A stretch of DNA of 41,713 bases from Algoriphagus yeomjeoni (lineage in GTDB: Bacteria; Bacteroidota; Bacteroidia; Cytophagales; Cyclobacteriaceae): NCBI RefSeq assembly GCF_003259505.1, contig NZ_QLLK01000020.1, forward strand, positions 1-41,713, in the 5' to 3' direction. The notes below the pieces were generated by a model. That model was not told the DNA's origin. It did not search any database and was given only the letters and a program-made list of their open reading frames with translations. Each line of letters starts with the position of its first letter. Within the stretch, counting starts at the first letter, position 1. Shown piece after piece: positions 8,023 through 16,543 of the stretch. Made by a program: the position numbers and the translations under genes.

Positions 8023-9546
8023 ATGAAATGGATACACACCTTCCTAGTCCTCATTCTATTTACAGCCTGTCTTCCAGAGAAAAGGGAATTTCAGCTTGAT
8101 CTTGAAGAGCTTTCGATTGAGAGAATCCACGAGCTATATGCTTCGGGTGTAATGACCTCCGAATCGCTAGTCCAAGCTTACCTGGCTCGTATAGATTCCG
8201 TAAATCCTAAAATCAATGCGTTGACAATTGTAAACCCCAAAGCATTGGAAATCGCAAAAGCCTTGGATGCTGAATATCAGAAAACAGGAATTCTTCGTCC
8301 GCTTCATGGCATTCCCATGATCGTGAAGGATAATATCAACACAGTTGGTATGCCGACAACTGCAGGTTCACTGGCTTTGGCAGATTTCTATCCTGAGACA
8401 GATGCATTTATCATACAGAAATTAGAGCAGGCGGGCGCAATTATTATTGCGAAATCAAATATGGCTGAATGGGCATTTTCTCCCATGCATTCCGAAAGCT
8501 CTACAGCTGGCACTACTCGAAATCCATATAATTTAGACTACGTACCTGCAGGGTCAAGCGGAGGAACAGGTGCTTCAGTGGCTGCAAACCTTGGAACTAT
8601 TGGACTGGGAACAGATACTGGTAATTCCATTAGAGGACCTTCCTCACATAATTCTTTGGTTGGATTCAGAAGTACACTTGGACTGGTGAGTAGGGAAGGG
8701 ATTGTCCCGCTTTATCTTCGAAATGACGTCGTTGGACCTATGTGTAAGACAGTTGAAGATGCTACCAGAACCCTTCAGGCGATGGTAGGAATTGATCCGA
8801 AAGATCCTTTGACTTCCTATTCCCAAGGAAAAGCTGAGACTGATTACATCCAATATCTTGATAAAGATGGTTTGATAGGAGCGCGAATAGGCGTATTCAG
8901 AACGCTAAGTGAGCAGGATCCAGATCCTGAGATCTCAGCACTTTTTAATCAGGCTTTAAAAGACATGGAAAGTTTGGGAGCCTTGATTGTTGACTCAGTC
9001 GCAGTTCCAAATTTCGATGAGTTGAGGCAAGATCAATGGTGTCCTGCTTTTCGAGAAGACTTGGTAGATTTTCTACAAACCTATGTCAAAAGGGATACAA
9101 TGAGTAGTTTGGAGGATGTGATTCGGGTAGGGACCAAATCGGATTTTGCACGACAGCGGATAAGTTCCTTCCGAGGAGATTCTTTTCGCAGAGGAAATCC
9201 AGAAATCCCATGTGGAAATGCCTATGAGGATGAGCGCAGAGTTGCTTTTCGCGATGCGATCGAGAAGACTATGGATTCCTTGCAATTGGACGCATTGGTT
9301 TACCCATCCTGGAATAATCGTCCTGCGAAAATTGATCAATTTCAAGAAGAATATCGAGGTGACAATTCCCAGATTATTTCTCCTGCTACAGGTCAGCCTG
9401 CCTTCACTGTGCCGATGGGCTTTAGCTCAGGAAATCTTCCTGCTGGCCTTCAGTTTCTGGGAAGAATGTATGCTGAGCCAACATTGATCCGGTTGACCTA
9501 CAGCTACGAGCAAGGAACTAAGCATAGAGTGGCTCCGAAACTTTAA
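8023..9546 (+). CDS. Amidase-signature family lipoprotein (GatA-like fold)
   Basis: The protein is 507 aa. The lipobox F-T-A-C16 predicts a lipid-anchored, cell-envelope enzyme, unlike cytosolic GatA. The amidase-signature Ser-cisSer-Lys triad is visible: K102 in IVKDN, S178 in AGSSGG and S202 in GTDTGNSIR. N201 replaces the second Gly of the usual T-G-G-S-I-R, followed by G-P-S-S-H-N; the backbone oxyanion hole can still form. The family hydrolyses amides by a serine mechanism. The substrate is unknown: no gatB or gatC is adjacent, so a role in Gln-tRNA formation is unlikely. Monocistronic, with 264 bp upstream. Confidence 0.92.
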   Translation: MKWIHTFLVLILFTACLPEKREFQLDLEELSIERIHELYASGVMTSESLVQAYLARIDSVNPKINALTIVNPKALEIAKALDAEYQKTGILRPLHGIPMIVKDNINTVGMPTTAGSLALADFYPETDAFIIQKLEQAGAIIIAKSNMAEWAFSPMHSESSTAGTTRNPYNLDYVPAGSSGGTGASVAANLGTIGLGTDTGNSIRGPSSHNSLVGFRSTLGLVSREGIVPLYLRNDVVGPMCKTVEDATRTLQAMVGIDPKDPLTSYSQGKAETDYIQYLDKDGLIGARIGVFRTLSEQDPDPEISALFNQALKDMESLGALIVDSVAVPNFDELRQDQWCPAFREDLVDFLQTYVKRDTMSSLEDVIRVGTKSDFARQRISSFRGDSFRRGNPEIPCGNAYEDERRVAFRDAIEKTMDSLQLDALVYPSWNNRPAKIDQFQEEYRGDNSQIISPATGQPAFTVPMGFSSGNLPAGLQFLGRMYAEPTLIRLTYSYEQGTKHRVAPKL

Positions 9547-9781
9547 GAATAGCTACTCGCCATTAGGTGCAAATGGAGTTTCGATTGCTGATTTATTTCT
9601 AATGGATCAGAATCATATAAGTTTAATTATTAATCTCGTGTCGATCATAACGACTTCAAGCCTGTTTTCTTTCCAGCTTGGTCTGCCAAGGTCAATAATT
9701 TCAATATTGCCATTAAATAGTGTTCTGAAATTCGAAATAGATAAGTATTATTCCTAATTCATTTATCTCATTGTTCCTAAG

Positions 9782-10477
9782 TTAGCTTAAAGTTGGCTGG
9801 ATTATATGCGACCTTATGCCCATGACTATCATCAACTGGGCGATAGCATATGTGCCCATAATCAGAATGCCAGCATCCTGAATTGGAAGATAGAATTTAT
9901 CCAAAGCGATCAAACCATCGGAAATAAAGAAGAGACTAGCTCCAATGAAAACCTGCCAAAAGGAGGCTGGATTGCACTTGCCATATCGCTCTCTGGCTGT
10001 AGTCACCATGCTTACAATCGTAATAATGTAGACAATCACAGGAATCTTCAATGCGCCAAGATTCGGATTGATCATGTAGAATGTGAAGGCTGCCAAAAAA
10101 TAAATTGGGAGATTGACAAAGAAGGTTTTTACAAAATTCACATTAAGAAGAGATTCCGGAGCTTTTTGAGCAACCTTGAATCCTATGATATAACAGACAT
10201 GGGCAAGTAGGAAAGCTCCGATTCCATAGATGAACAGGTGATCCCATAATAGTAGAATATCCCCAAGTAGGGAGAAAATCAAAGCTCCTAAAATAGATTT
10301 GGATAGTAAAGTGGAGGAAATAGGTTTGGTGATTTGGTAGAAATACCCAATTAACCCCAAAATAATCAGAGGTTTGGAAAAAAATCTCAGCTCTATTTTT
10401 TGCTCAATAATAAAGGCTAAATCGATTAAAGTCGCGAATAAAAACAGGTAAAGCCAAAGGACATTTTTCTTTTTCAA
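9782..10477 (-). CDS. YhhN/TMEM86-family integral membrane protein (lysoplasmalogenase-like)
   Basis: The protein is 231 aa with about eight hydrophobic helices. YhhN-family marks are K-P-L-I (about 35), F-S-L-L-G-D-I-L-L-L (about 70), L-L-A-H-V-C-Y and the C-terminal G-A-S-L-F-F-I-S-D-G-L-I-A-L-D-K-F with its two conserved Asp residues. In animals TMEM86 cleaves the vinyl-ether bond of lysoplasmalogens. Bacterial homologues keep the polar residues, but few have been tested, so the reaction here is inferred. It is transcribed away from the Oar-like receptor and shares a 345-bp divergent region with it. Confidence 0.85.
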   Translation of the reverse strand: MKKKNVLWLYLFLFATLIDLAFIIEQKIELRFFSKPLIILGLIGYFYQITKPISSTLLSKSILGALIFSLLGDILLLWDHLFIYGIGAFLLAHVCYIIGFKVAQKAPESLLNVNFVKTFFVNLPIYFLAAFTFYMINPNLGALKIPVIVYIITIVSMVTTARERYGKCNPASFWQVFIGASLFFISDGLIALDKFYLPIQDAGILIMGTYAIAQLMIVMGIRSHIIQPTLS

Positions 10478-10746
10478 GTGAAGGATAATTTTGAGTAATT
10501 TTTAATAGACGTAATTTTTATTTGAGTTATCAACTTATTCAAAATATATTATCGATAACAGCTCATTTTCCAGTTTTCAGTAAATCGGGGTTTTTCTGAA
10601 ATTTTATTCTAAAATAAGCCTACTTTTCTAGGCAAAAAGAATGTGAAACAAATCTTTTTGGACTTTTAGCAGAATTTTATTCACCTCTCTATGTTAAGAA
10701 ATAGTTAAAATTAGTGAAATTTGTATCGAAAAACTTAACGGTATGT

Positions 10747-10766
10747 ACCCGCAGTTCAGCGCGGGT
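10747..10766. promoter_or_regulatory. Inverted repeat ACCCGC-N8-GCGGGT (possible operator)
   Basis: A GC-rich 6-bp perfect palindromic pair in otherwise AT-rich sequence, at the place where a -33 box would be for the -7 element at 10772. Confidence 0.35.
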
Positions 10767-10771
10767 GAATT

Positions 10772-10779
10772 TACCTTTG
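10772..10779 (+). promoter_or_regulatory. -7 element of the Oar-like receptor gene
   Basis: TACCTTTG is an exact TAnnTTTG match, 43 nt before the ATG. Confidence 0.6.
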
Positions 10780-10822
10780 CAGGGAATAATTTCAAACCAG
10801 TTTATATCAAATCGTACAAATT

Positions 10823-13800
10823 ATGAGGAAAAATTTACTTAAAAGTTTGGTTTCACTCGTATTGGTGGTCATTGCCACTATCGGTGTATCCCAAGCACAA
10901 GTGACTACCAGTTCTGTTGTAGGGCTAGTAGTTGACGCACAGGGGGAAACACTTCCCGGCGCAAATGTTGTTGCAACACACGTGCCTTCAGGTACGCGTT
11001 ATGGTGCTGTCACAAACTTAGACGGCCGCTTTACCATTCCTAATATGAGAATTGGTGGGCCTTACACAATTCAGGTTAGCTTTATTGGATTCCAAGCTGC
11101 ATCGTATAACAACGTGGTGCTTAGACTTGGAGAGCCTTTTGCACTTTCGGTAACGCTAAACGATGATAGTACAGAACTTGGCGAGGTAATCGTTTCCGCG
11201 TCTAAATCGTCAGAATTTGATTCCAACAAAACAGGTACTTCCACTAGCATCTCTACTAAGCAGTTGACTGATCTTCCTCAGATCAACAGATCTGTCACAG
11301 AATTTACCCGATTGACACCACAAGCAAATGGTACTTCTTTCGCTGGTCGTGATTCTAGGTATAACAACCTTCAAGTGGATGGAGCTAATTTCAACAACGG
11401 CTTTGGTCTGAGCAGTAACCCTCTTCCTGGTGGAAGTTCTCAGCCGATTTCTTTGGATGCAATCGAGCAAATCTCTGTAAACATTGCACCGTTTGATGTA
11501 ACGCAATCTGGTTTTACAGGAGCTGGTATCAATGCGGTAACTCGTAGTGGTACAAATACATTCACTGGTTCTGCTTACTATTTCAATAAAAATCAAGACT
11601 TGCAAGGCAAGAAAATTGGTGAGACTGAACTAGAGGCAACAGAAGCTGCTACCAATAATTTTGGTTTCAGATTAGGTGGTCCAATCATCAAAAACAAGTT
11701 ATTCTTCTTCGTTAATGCTGAAAGAGAAATTAATACTGGAGCAAATGCTTCTGGAGCTAACCTTTGGAAAGCTTCAACAAATGGTGTTGCTGATCCTGAC
11801 AATAACATTGCAAGAACTACTGTAACTGATCTTGAAGCTGTTCAAAGTCACTTACGTAACCAGTGGGGATATGATCCAGGCAGATACCAGGGATTTGCAA
11901 ATGAGGCAGAGCAAGCAAGCACTAAATTTTTGGCTAGAATTGACTGGAATATCAGTGATAAACATAAGCTTGCTGTGAGATACAACCAAGTTGTGGGTAC
12001 TTCTCCTCAAATAACTAACGGATCTTCTGGTCCAAGACCAAGAACTCCAGGTTCAGCACAAAGAGTTAGTCAAAACTCTATTTCTTTTGAAAACGCAGCT
12101 TACGGTTTCGAAAATACTGTGAGATCTTTAACTGCAGAATTGAACTCCTACTTCAGTCCTAAGATTTCTAACCAGTTCTTGGCGACTTATTCTAAAATCC
12201 AGGATACCAGAACTACTCCAGGTGCTGAATTCCCAATGGTAGATATTTGGGATGGTGGAGGAAGAGGTGATGGAAACGCTAACTACATGTCTTTTGGTAC
12301 TGAGTTATTCTCTTATAACAACGATGTGATCAATGATAACTTCTCTTTCATCAACAATTTAACTTATACTGAAGGTCGCCACACAGTGACTGCAGGTGCT
12401 GCTTTTGAGATACAAAAATTTGGTAACTCATTTGTAAGAATGGGTACTTCCTATTACAGATATGCTTCTGTTGAAGACTTCTTGACTACGGGTACAGGAT
12501 CTAATGAAGTGGCTCCAATCATGTTCGGTTTGACTTACCCGTATGAAGGTCAGGAGACTTATGCTAGAGTTAACTTTGGTTTGGCTTCTCTGTACGCCCA
12601 GGATAAATTCGCCGTTAATGATCAATTGACTTTAACGCTAGGTATAAGAGCTGAATTACCAATTTATTTGAATGACCTTACTCCAAATGAGGCGATCAAC
12701 GATCTTACTTTATTAGATACAGAATATCAACCAAAAAATTACGATTCTGGTAGCTGGCCTAAATCACGTGTGATGTTGTCTCCAAGGTTCGGATTCAACT
12801 ATGACGTAATGGGAGACAGAAGCCTAATCGTAAGAGGTGGTACAGGTATTTTCTCTGGTAGAGTGCCATTCGTATGGTTAACAAATATGCCAACTGGAGC
12901 AGGTGTCCTTCAAAATACAGTTGAACCTGGTAGCTATAATGATGTTGCTGGTTGGATTGGGAATGTAAATTTCCAGCCTGAGAAATACTATTATGTAGAA
13001 AACCCTCCACAAGGTGCTGAAAGTGTATTCATCAAGAATCCAACTCAAGGAGCGCCAAACTCTTTTGCTTTGGTGGATACTGATTTCAGAATGCCAATGG
13101 TATGGAGATCAAGTTTGGGTGCGGATTACCAATTAGGTGATTCTCCATTTATGTTGACGGCTGATCTCCTTTACACTAAAGATATAAATGGCGTATTCCA
13201 ATTCGGAGCAAACAGAACTATTTCTACAAATACTATGAATAGTGCTGGTGACAACAGAGAGGTTGTATTGCCTGGTACCAGCGTAGCTTATAATTCAGCA
13301 TTAGGTGCTAATAATGCAACTATCTTGACTAACACCGATATAAAAGGTCATGCAGTAAGTGCAACTATCGGTTTGTCAGTTCCTGAATACAATGGCTTCT
13401 CAGGAAGTTTATTCTATACTTACTCTGCTGCAAAAGAGGTTAGTTCTAATTCTGGATCTAGTGCAAGTTCTGCTTGGGGAGCATCTCCAAACATCAACTC
13501 GCCAAACGATCAGCGTTTGAATATCTCAGATTTTGCGCTACCAAATAGAGTAGTTGCAAACATGAGCTATAGAGTGGAATACGCAAACTTCCTAGCAACT
13601 ACTATTGGTGTATATTACACAGGTGAAAATCAAGGTAGACTATCTTACACTTATGGAAATGATCTAAATGGTGATGGTATCAATGCTGATCTGCTATACA
13701 TTCCAGCAAGTACAGCTGATTTCAACTTTGTGGATATTGTATCTAATGGCAATGTAGTTTACACTGCTCAACAGCAAAGAGCTGCCTTCGATCAGTATGT

Positions 13801-14167
13801 GGCTGAAAATGACCTTGAGCAGTACAGAGGTGGGTATGTTCCTAGAAATGCGATCGTTCAGCCTTGGTTGAGTAGATTTGATGTGAGAGTGCTTCAAGAT
13901 ATCTTCACAAATATCGGTGAGAGAAGAAACACACTTCAAGTAAGTTTGGACGTAGTGAACTTCGGTAACTTATTGAACAAAGACTGGGGAATTCAGCAGA
14001 GAACTAACGGAGCTCAGAATCTTCTTTCTCGCTCTGGTGCTGTTAGTGCAAATCCTAACTATGTGATGAACCAAGTTTCTGGTCAGTTGCCAACTTCTCC
14101 TTATCAGAATGTAAGTAACTTCTCTACTACCTGGAGTATGCAGATAGGTTTGAGATATATCTTCTAA
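10823..14167 (+). CDS. Oar-like TonB-dependent outer-membrane receptor
   Basis: The protein is 1114 aa. A signal peptide (about 1-25, ending S-Q-A-Q) is followed by a carboxypeptidase-regulatory-like beta-sandwich (about 27-115: G-L-V-V-D-A-Q-G-E-T-L-P-G-A-N-V). Next come a plug (about 120-240, with L-Q-V-D-G-A-N-F-N-N) and a large beta-barrel ending in aromatic Phe (G-L-R-Y-I-F). N-K-L-F-F-F-V-N-A-E-R-E after the plug is typical of the Oar group, named from Myxococcus. These differ from SusC: no SusD gene follows. Ligand unknown. The -7 promoter element, a terminator and the lack of partners make it a single-gene unit. Codon use is biased to few codons, consistent with high expression. Confidence 0.93.
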   Translation: MRKNLLKSLVSLVLVVIATIGVSQAQVTTSSVVGLVVDAQGETLPGANVVATHVPSGTRYGAVTNLDGRFTIPNMRIGGPYTIQVSFIGFQAASYNNVVLRLGEPFALSVTLNDDSTELGEVIVSASKSSEFDSNKTGTSTSISTKQLTDLPQINRSVTEFTRLTPQANGTSFAGRDSRYNNLQVDGANFNNGFGLSSNPLPGGSSQPISLDAIEQISVNIAPFDVTQSGFTGAGINAVTRSGTNTFTGSAYYFNKNQDLQGKKIGETELEATEAATNNFGFRLGGPIIKNKLFFFVNAEREINTGANASGANLWKASTNGVADPDNNIARTTVTDLEAVQSHLRNQWGYDPGRYQGFANEAEQASTKFLARIDWNISDKHKLAVRYNQVVGTSPQITNGSSGPRPRTPGSAQRVSQNSISFENAAYGFENTVRSLTAELNSYFSPKISNQFLATYSKIQDTRTTPGAEFPMVDIWDGGGRGDGNANYMSFGTELFSYNNDVINDNFSFINNLTYTEGRHTVTAGAAFEIQKFGNSFVRMGTSYYRYASVEDFLTTGTGSNEVAPIMFGLTYPYEGQETYARVNFGLASLYAQDKFAVNDQLTLTLGIRAELPIYLNDLTPNEAINDLTLLDTEYQPKNYDSGSWPKSRVMLSPRFGFNYDVMGDRSLIVRGGTGIFSGRVPFVWLTNMPTGAGVLQNTVEPGSYNDVAGWIGNVNFQPEKYYYVENPPQGAESVFIKNPTQGAPNSFALVDTDFRMPMVWRSSLGADYQLGDSPFMLTADLLYTKDINGVFQFGANRTISTNTMNSAGDNREVVLPGTSVAYNSALGANNATILTNTDIKGHAVSATIGLSVPEYNGFSGSLFYTYSAAKEVSSNSGSSASSAWGASPNINSPNDQRLNISDFALPNRVVANMSYRVEYANFLATTIGVYYTGENQGRLSYTYGNDLNGDGINADLLYIPASTADFNFVDIVSNGNVVYTAQQQRAAFDQYVAENDLEQYRGGYVPRNAIVQPWLSRFDVRVLQDIFTNIGERRNTLQVSLDVVNFGNLLNKDWGIQQRTNGAQNLLSRSGAVSANPNYVMNQVSGQLPTSPYQNVSNFSTTWSMQIGLRYIF

Positions 14168-14189
14168 GAATAAGAAGTCTTATAATTGT

Positions 14190-14219
14190 GAAAGCACCTC
14201 AGAAATGGGGTGCTTTTTT
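14190..14219 (+). terminator. Rho-independent terminator of the Oar-like gene
   Basis: AAAGCACC (14191-14198) pairs with GGTGCTTT (14209-14216), followed by T residues. Confidence 0.88.
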
Positions 14220-14656
14220 CTTTTAAACTTGTGTCCTGTCTTAAAATGGCGTTACGCAAAAAGTAATGTTCTGAAAGAAGAACCAGTGAGTAAGTAGGTT
14301 AAGTGCATTCAGCACGATTACAATTATGCTTCTAAATTGTCCATGGTTTCAGAGGTTGAGCTTTGAGAATTGGGGATAAAAATAAACTATGGTAATCAGC
14401 CAGTCGCTGGATCAGCCACACTGGATAATATTATTCAAACTACGGTGGGTTGGCAGCTTTAGGCTAAATCCTATTTTACCCAATCCCAAATACCCGATAT
14501 CTTGTTTGATCTTAGGTATTTTTAAATTAAGTATCCTCATTTTCCTCCATTGGTGGCAAAGATTTGCCTTCAGTATGTTTTGTTCCTTTTTCCTGTATTT
14601 ACTAAGTTATTTTTGTATTCTGACAACCTTAAGCAGGTCCTAAAAGTTAAGCTACC
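14220..14656. other. Intergenic region before the efflux operon
   Basis: About 440 bp. It holds the likely operon promoter near its end. An 84-codon hydrophobic frame (14389-14643) has no recognisable family, signal or upstream support and is not called. Confidence 0.5.
14608..14615 (+). promoter_or_regulatory. -7 element of the hydrolase/RND operon
   Basis: TATTTTTG matches TAnnTTTG, 41 nt before the ATG. TTTTG at 14578-14582 could serve as -33, but the spacing (25 nt) is long. Confidence 0.4.
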
Positions 14657-15442
14657 ATGTTGTATTATAAAATATTTTCTCATTCAGTGAGTAAGGAATG
14701 GGTCGTGTTTATACATGGTGCTGGAGGATCATCTGCGGTTTGGTTTAAGCAGTTAAAAGATTTCAGGGAGAAGTATAACCTTTTACTTATTGATCTTCGT
14801 GGGCATGGCAAGTCAGCCGACCTTCCACAGCAGATTTATAATGAGGAATATACGTTTACGGGAGTCACTAATGATGTCATTGAGGTTCTGGATCATTTGA
14901 AAACTCCTCCGGCTCATTTCATGGGGGTGTCATTGGGGACGATTATCGTTCGGCAATTGGCAGAGCTAGAGCAGTGGAGAGTGAAATCACTTGTCTTGGC
15001 AGGAGCTATAACCCGGCTCACCGCGCAATCAAGGGTATTGGTTTCATTAGGCAACGCCTTTAAGCGTGTGATCCCCTATATGTGGCTTTACAGATTATTT
15101 GCATTTATAATCTTACCTCGGAAGCAGCATGTAGAATCTAGAAATTTGTTTGTCCGTGAAGCTCAAAAACTTTGTCAGAAGGAATTTATTCGCTGGTTTC
15201 AATTGACTAAGGATATTAATCCACTCTTGAAATATTTTAAGGAATCTGACCTTGGAATTCCTACTCTCTATGTGATGGGAGATCAGGATGTTATGTTTTT
15301 GGAGCCAGTTAAAAAGATTATCAAAACTCATAAAAGCTCAGTACTGAATATATTGAAAAAATGCGGACACGTAGTGAACGTAGAAAGACCTGATGAATTC
15401 AATAAACTTTCGCTCGCATTTATTCAAAATCACCACAATTAA
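14657..15442 (+). CDS. Alpha/beta-hydrolase fold protein
   Basis: The protein is 261 aa with no signal peptide, so cytosolic. Features in order: oxyanion-hole H-G-A-G-G (20-24), D-L-R-G-H-G-K-S (46-53), nucleophile elbow G-V-S-L-G with S92, acid in G-D-Q-D (D211 likely, D209 possible), and catalytic H238 in C-G-H-V-V-N. This is a full Ser-Asp-His triad; a hydrophobic cap lies at about 135-195. Likely an esterase, lipase or related hydrolase, substrate unknown. It is 17 nt upstream of the RND adaptor gene and is the first cistron of that operon, which hints at a compound that is both hydrolysed and exported. No regulator gene accompanies it. Confidence 0.9.
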   Translation: MLYYKIFSHSVSKEWVVFIHGAGGSSAVWFKQLKDFREKYNLLLIDLRGHGKSADLPQQIYNEEYTFTGVTNDVIEVLDHLKTPPAHFMGVSLGTIIVRQLAELEQWRVKSLVLAGAITRLTAQSRVLVSLGNAFKRVIPYMWLYRLFAFIILPRKQHVESRNLFVREAQKLCQKEFIRWFQLTKDINPLLKYFKESDLGIPTLYVMGDQDVMFLEPVKKIIKTHKSSVLNILKKCGHVVNVERPDEFNKLSLAFIQNHHN

Positions 15443-15459
15443 GCACATTATTTTTCTCA

Positions 15460-16542
15460 ATGAAGAAGCAAACTAAAGCCATATTGATCATTGCAGTTAT
15501 CGTGATTGCAGCTGTTGCATATTTCTACCCAAGAATGGACACTCGCAAAAGCAATGATACAGGTGTCGCGTCGGTAGGTGCGGGTCCTGGCACACCGTCT
15601 AATCTGCAAGTAAAAGTAGTAAAGCTTCAGCGTGAGACTTTAAGAAATCAGCTTTCTATTACCGGTACAATTATGCCAAATGAATCCGTAGATCTACGTA
15701 CCGAGATCACTGGTTTAGTCACCAAAATTTCCTTTAAGGAAGGTCAATATGTGAGTAAAGGAACTCCCTTACTTTACCTGAACGACGATGAACTCCAAGC
15801 TCAATTCCAGCGTCTTCAGTTTACACAGAAGCTTTTTGAAACTCAAGAGAATAGACAAAAACAACTTTTAGCACGCGAAGCTATTAGTCAGGAAGAGTAC
15901 GATATCGTACTCAATGAATATAACACGACCCTTTCTGATTTGAAGTTGGTGGAGGCTCAGCTTTCGAAAACGGTCATCAGAGCTCCCTTTAATGGGATTT
16001 TAGGTTTGAGACAAGTGAGTGAGGGGTCGGTGATAGGCACCAATGATGTAATCGCAAACTTCGTAAATATAGATCCAATCAAAATAGAATTTTCTATTCC
16101 CGAACGCTATGCCAATCAGGTTACTGTTGGGACTCCAATTTACTTTTCGAACGAATCTTCACCTGAGGAAATGATCGGGAAAGTTTACGCTTTTGAGCCA
16201 CAGATAGATGCTGCTACTCGTACATTGAAATTAAGAGCAGAAAGTCCAAATAAAGACCGGAAATATTTACCTGGAATGTTCGTAAGGATTCGCTTTGTAT
16301 TAGGAGAAACTGAAGATGCCCTTATGGTGCCATCTGAGTCAGTAGTTCCTGAATTGCAAGGGTATAAAGTTTTCGTAGTTGGTGCCGATAACAAAGCCGT
16401 GGAACGTACGGTGGAGATTGGTACTCGTACAGATACGCAAGTTCAGATCACGAGTGGTTTGGAAGTAGGAGATCTGGTACTCACCACAGGTGTATTGCAA
16501 GCAAGGACGGGAACGCCTGTTGAATTCACACAAATCAACTAA
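15460..16542 (+). CDS. RND efflux periplasmic adaptor (AcrA/MexA family)
   Basis: The protein is 360 aa. An N-terminal hydrophobic segment (about 7-23) without a clear lipobox suggests an inner-membrane anchor. Order of parts: beta-barrel strand, lipoyl half (about 80-107, V-T-K-I-S-F-K-E-G-Q-Y-V-S-K-G), a short alpha-hairpin (about 115-165, L-F-E-T-Q-E-N-R), second lipoyl half (I-R-A-P-F-N-G-I-L-G), beta-barrel and membrane-proximal domain. It bridges the inner-membrane pump to the TolC-like channel. One base separates its stop codon from the pump start, so the two are translationally coupled. Confidence 0.95.
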   Translation: MKKQTKAILIIAVIVIAAVAYFYPRMDTRKSNDTGVASVGAGPGTPSNLQVKVVKLQRETLRNQLSITGTIMPNESVDLRTEITGLVTKISFKEGQYVSKGTPLLYLNDDELQAQFQRLQFTQKLFETQENRQKQLLAREAISQEEYDIVLNEYNTTLSDLKLVEAQLSKTVIRAPFNGILGLRQVSEGSVIGTNDVIANFVNIDPIKIEFSIPERYANQVTVGTPIYFSNESSPEEMIGKVYAFEPQIDAATRTLKLRAESPNKDRKYLPGMFVRIRFVLGETEDALMVPSESVVPELQGYKVFVVGADNKAVERTVEIGTRTDTQVQITSGLEVGDLVLTTGVLQARTGTPVEFTQIN

Positions 16543-16543
16543 C

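Larger units (their letters stand above)
10478..10822. other. 345-bp divergent region, yhhN / Oar-like receptor
   Basis: AT-rich. It holds the receptor promoter (10772-10779) and a perfect 6-bp inverted repeat (10747-10766) just upstream. No exact minus-strand promoter for the YhhN gene was found, and no ORF is seen. Confidence 0.6.

Noticed and set aside
9806..10210. 134-codon frame antisense to the YhhN gene
   Set aside because: The opposite strand has a full family match with TM helices; this is its shadow.
14389..14643. 84-codon hydrophobic frame before the efflux operon
   Set aside because: No recognisable family or domain, and its composition is explained by AT-rich DNA. The likely operon promoter lies within it.
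16490..16543. Longer N-terminus of the RND pump
   Set aside because: The extra 18 residues overlap the adaptor gene and match nothing at the start of known pumps.
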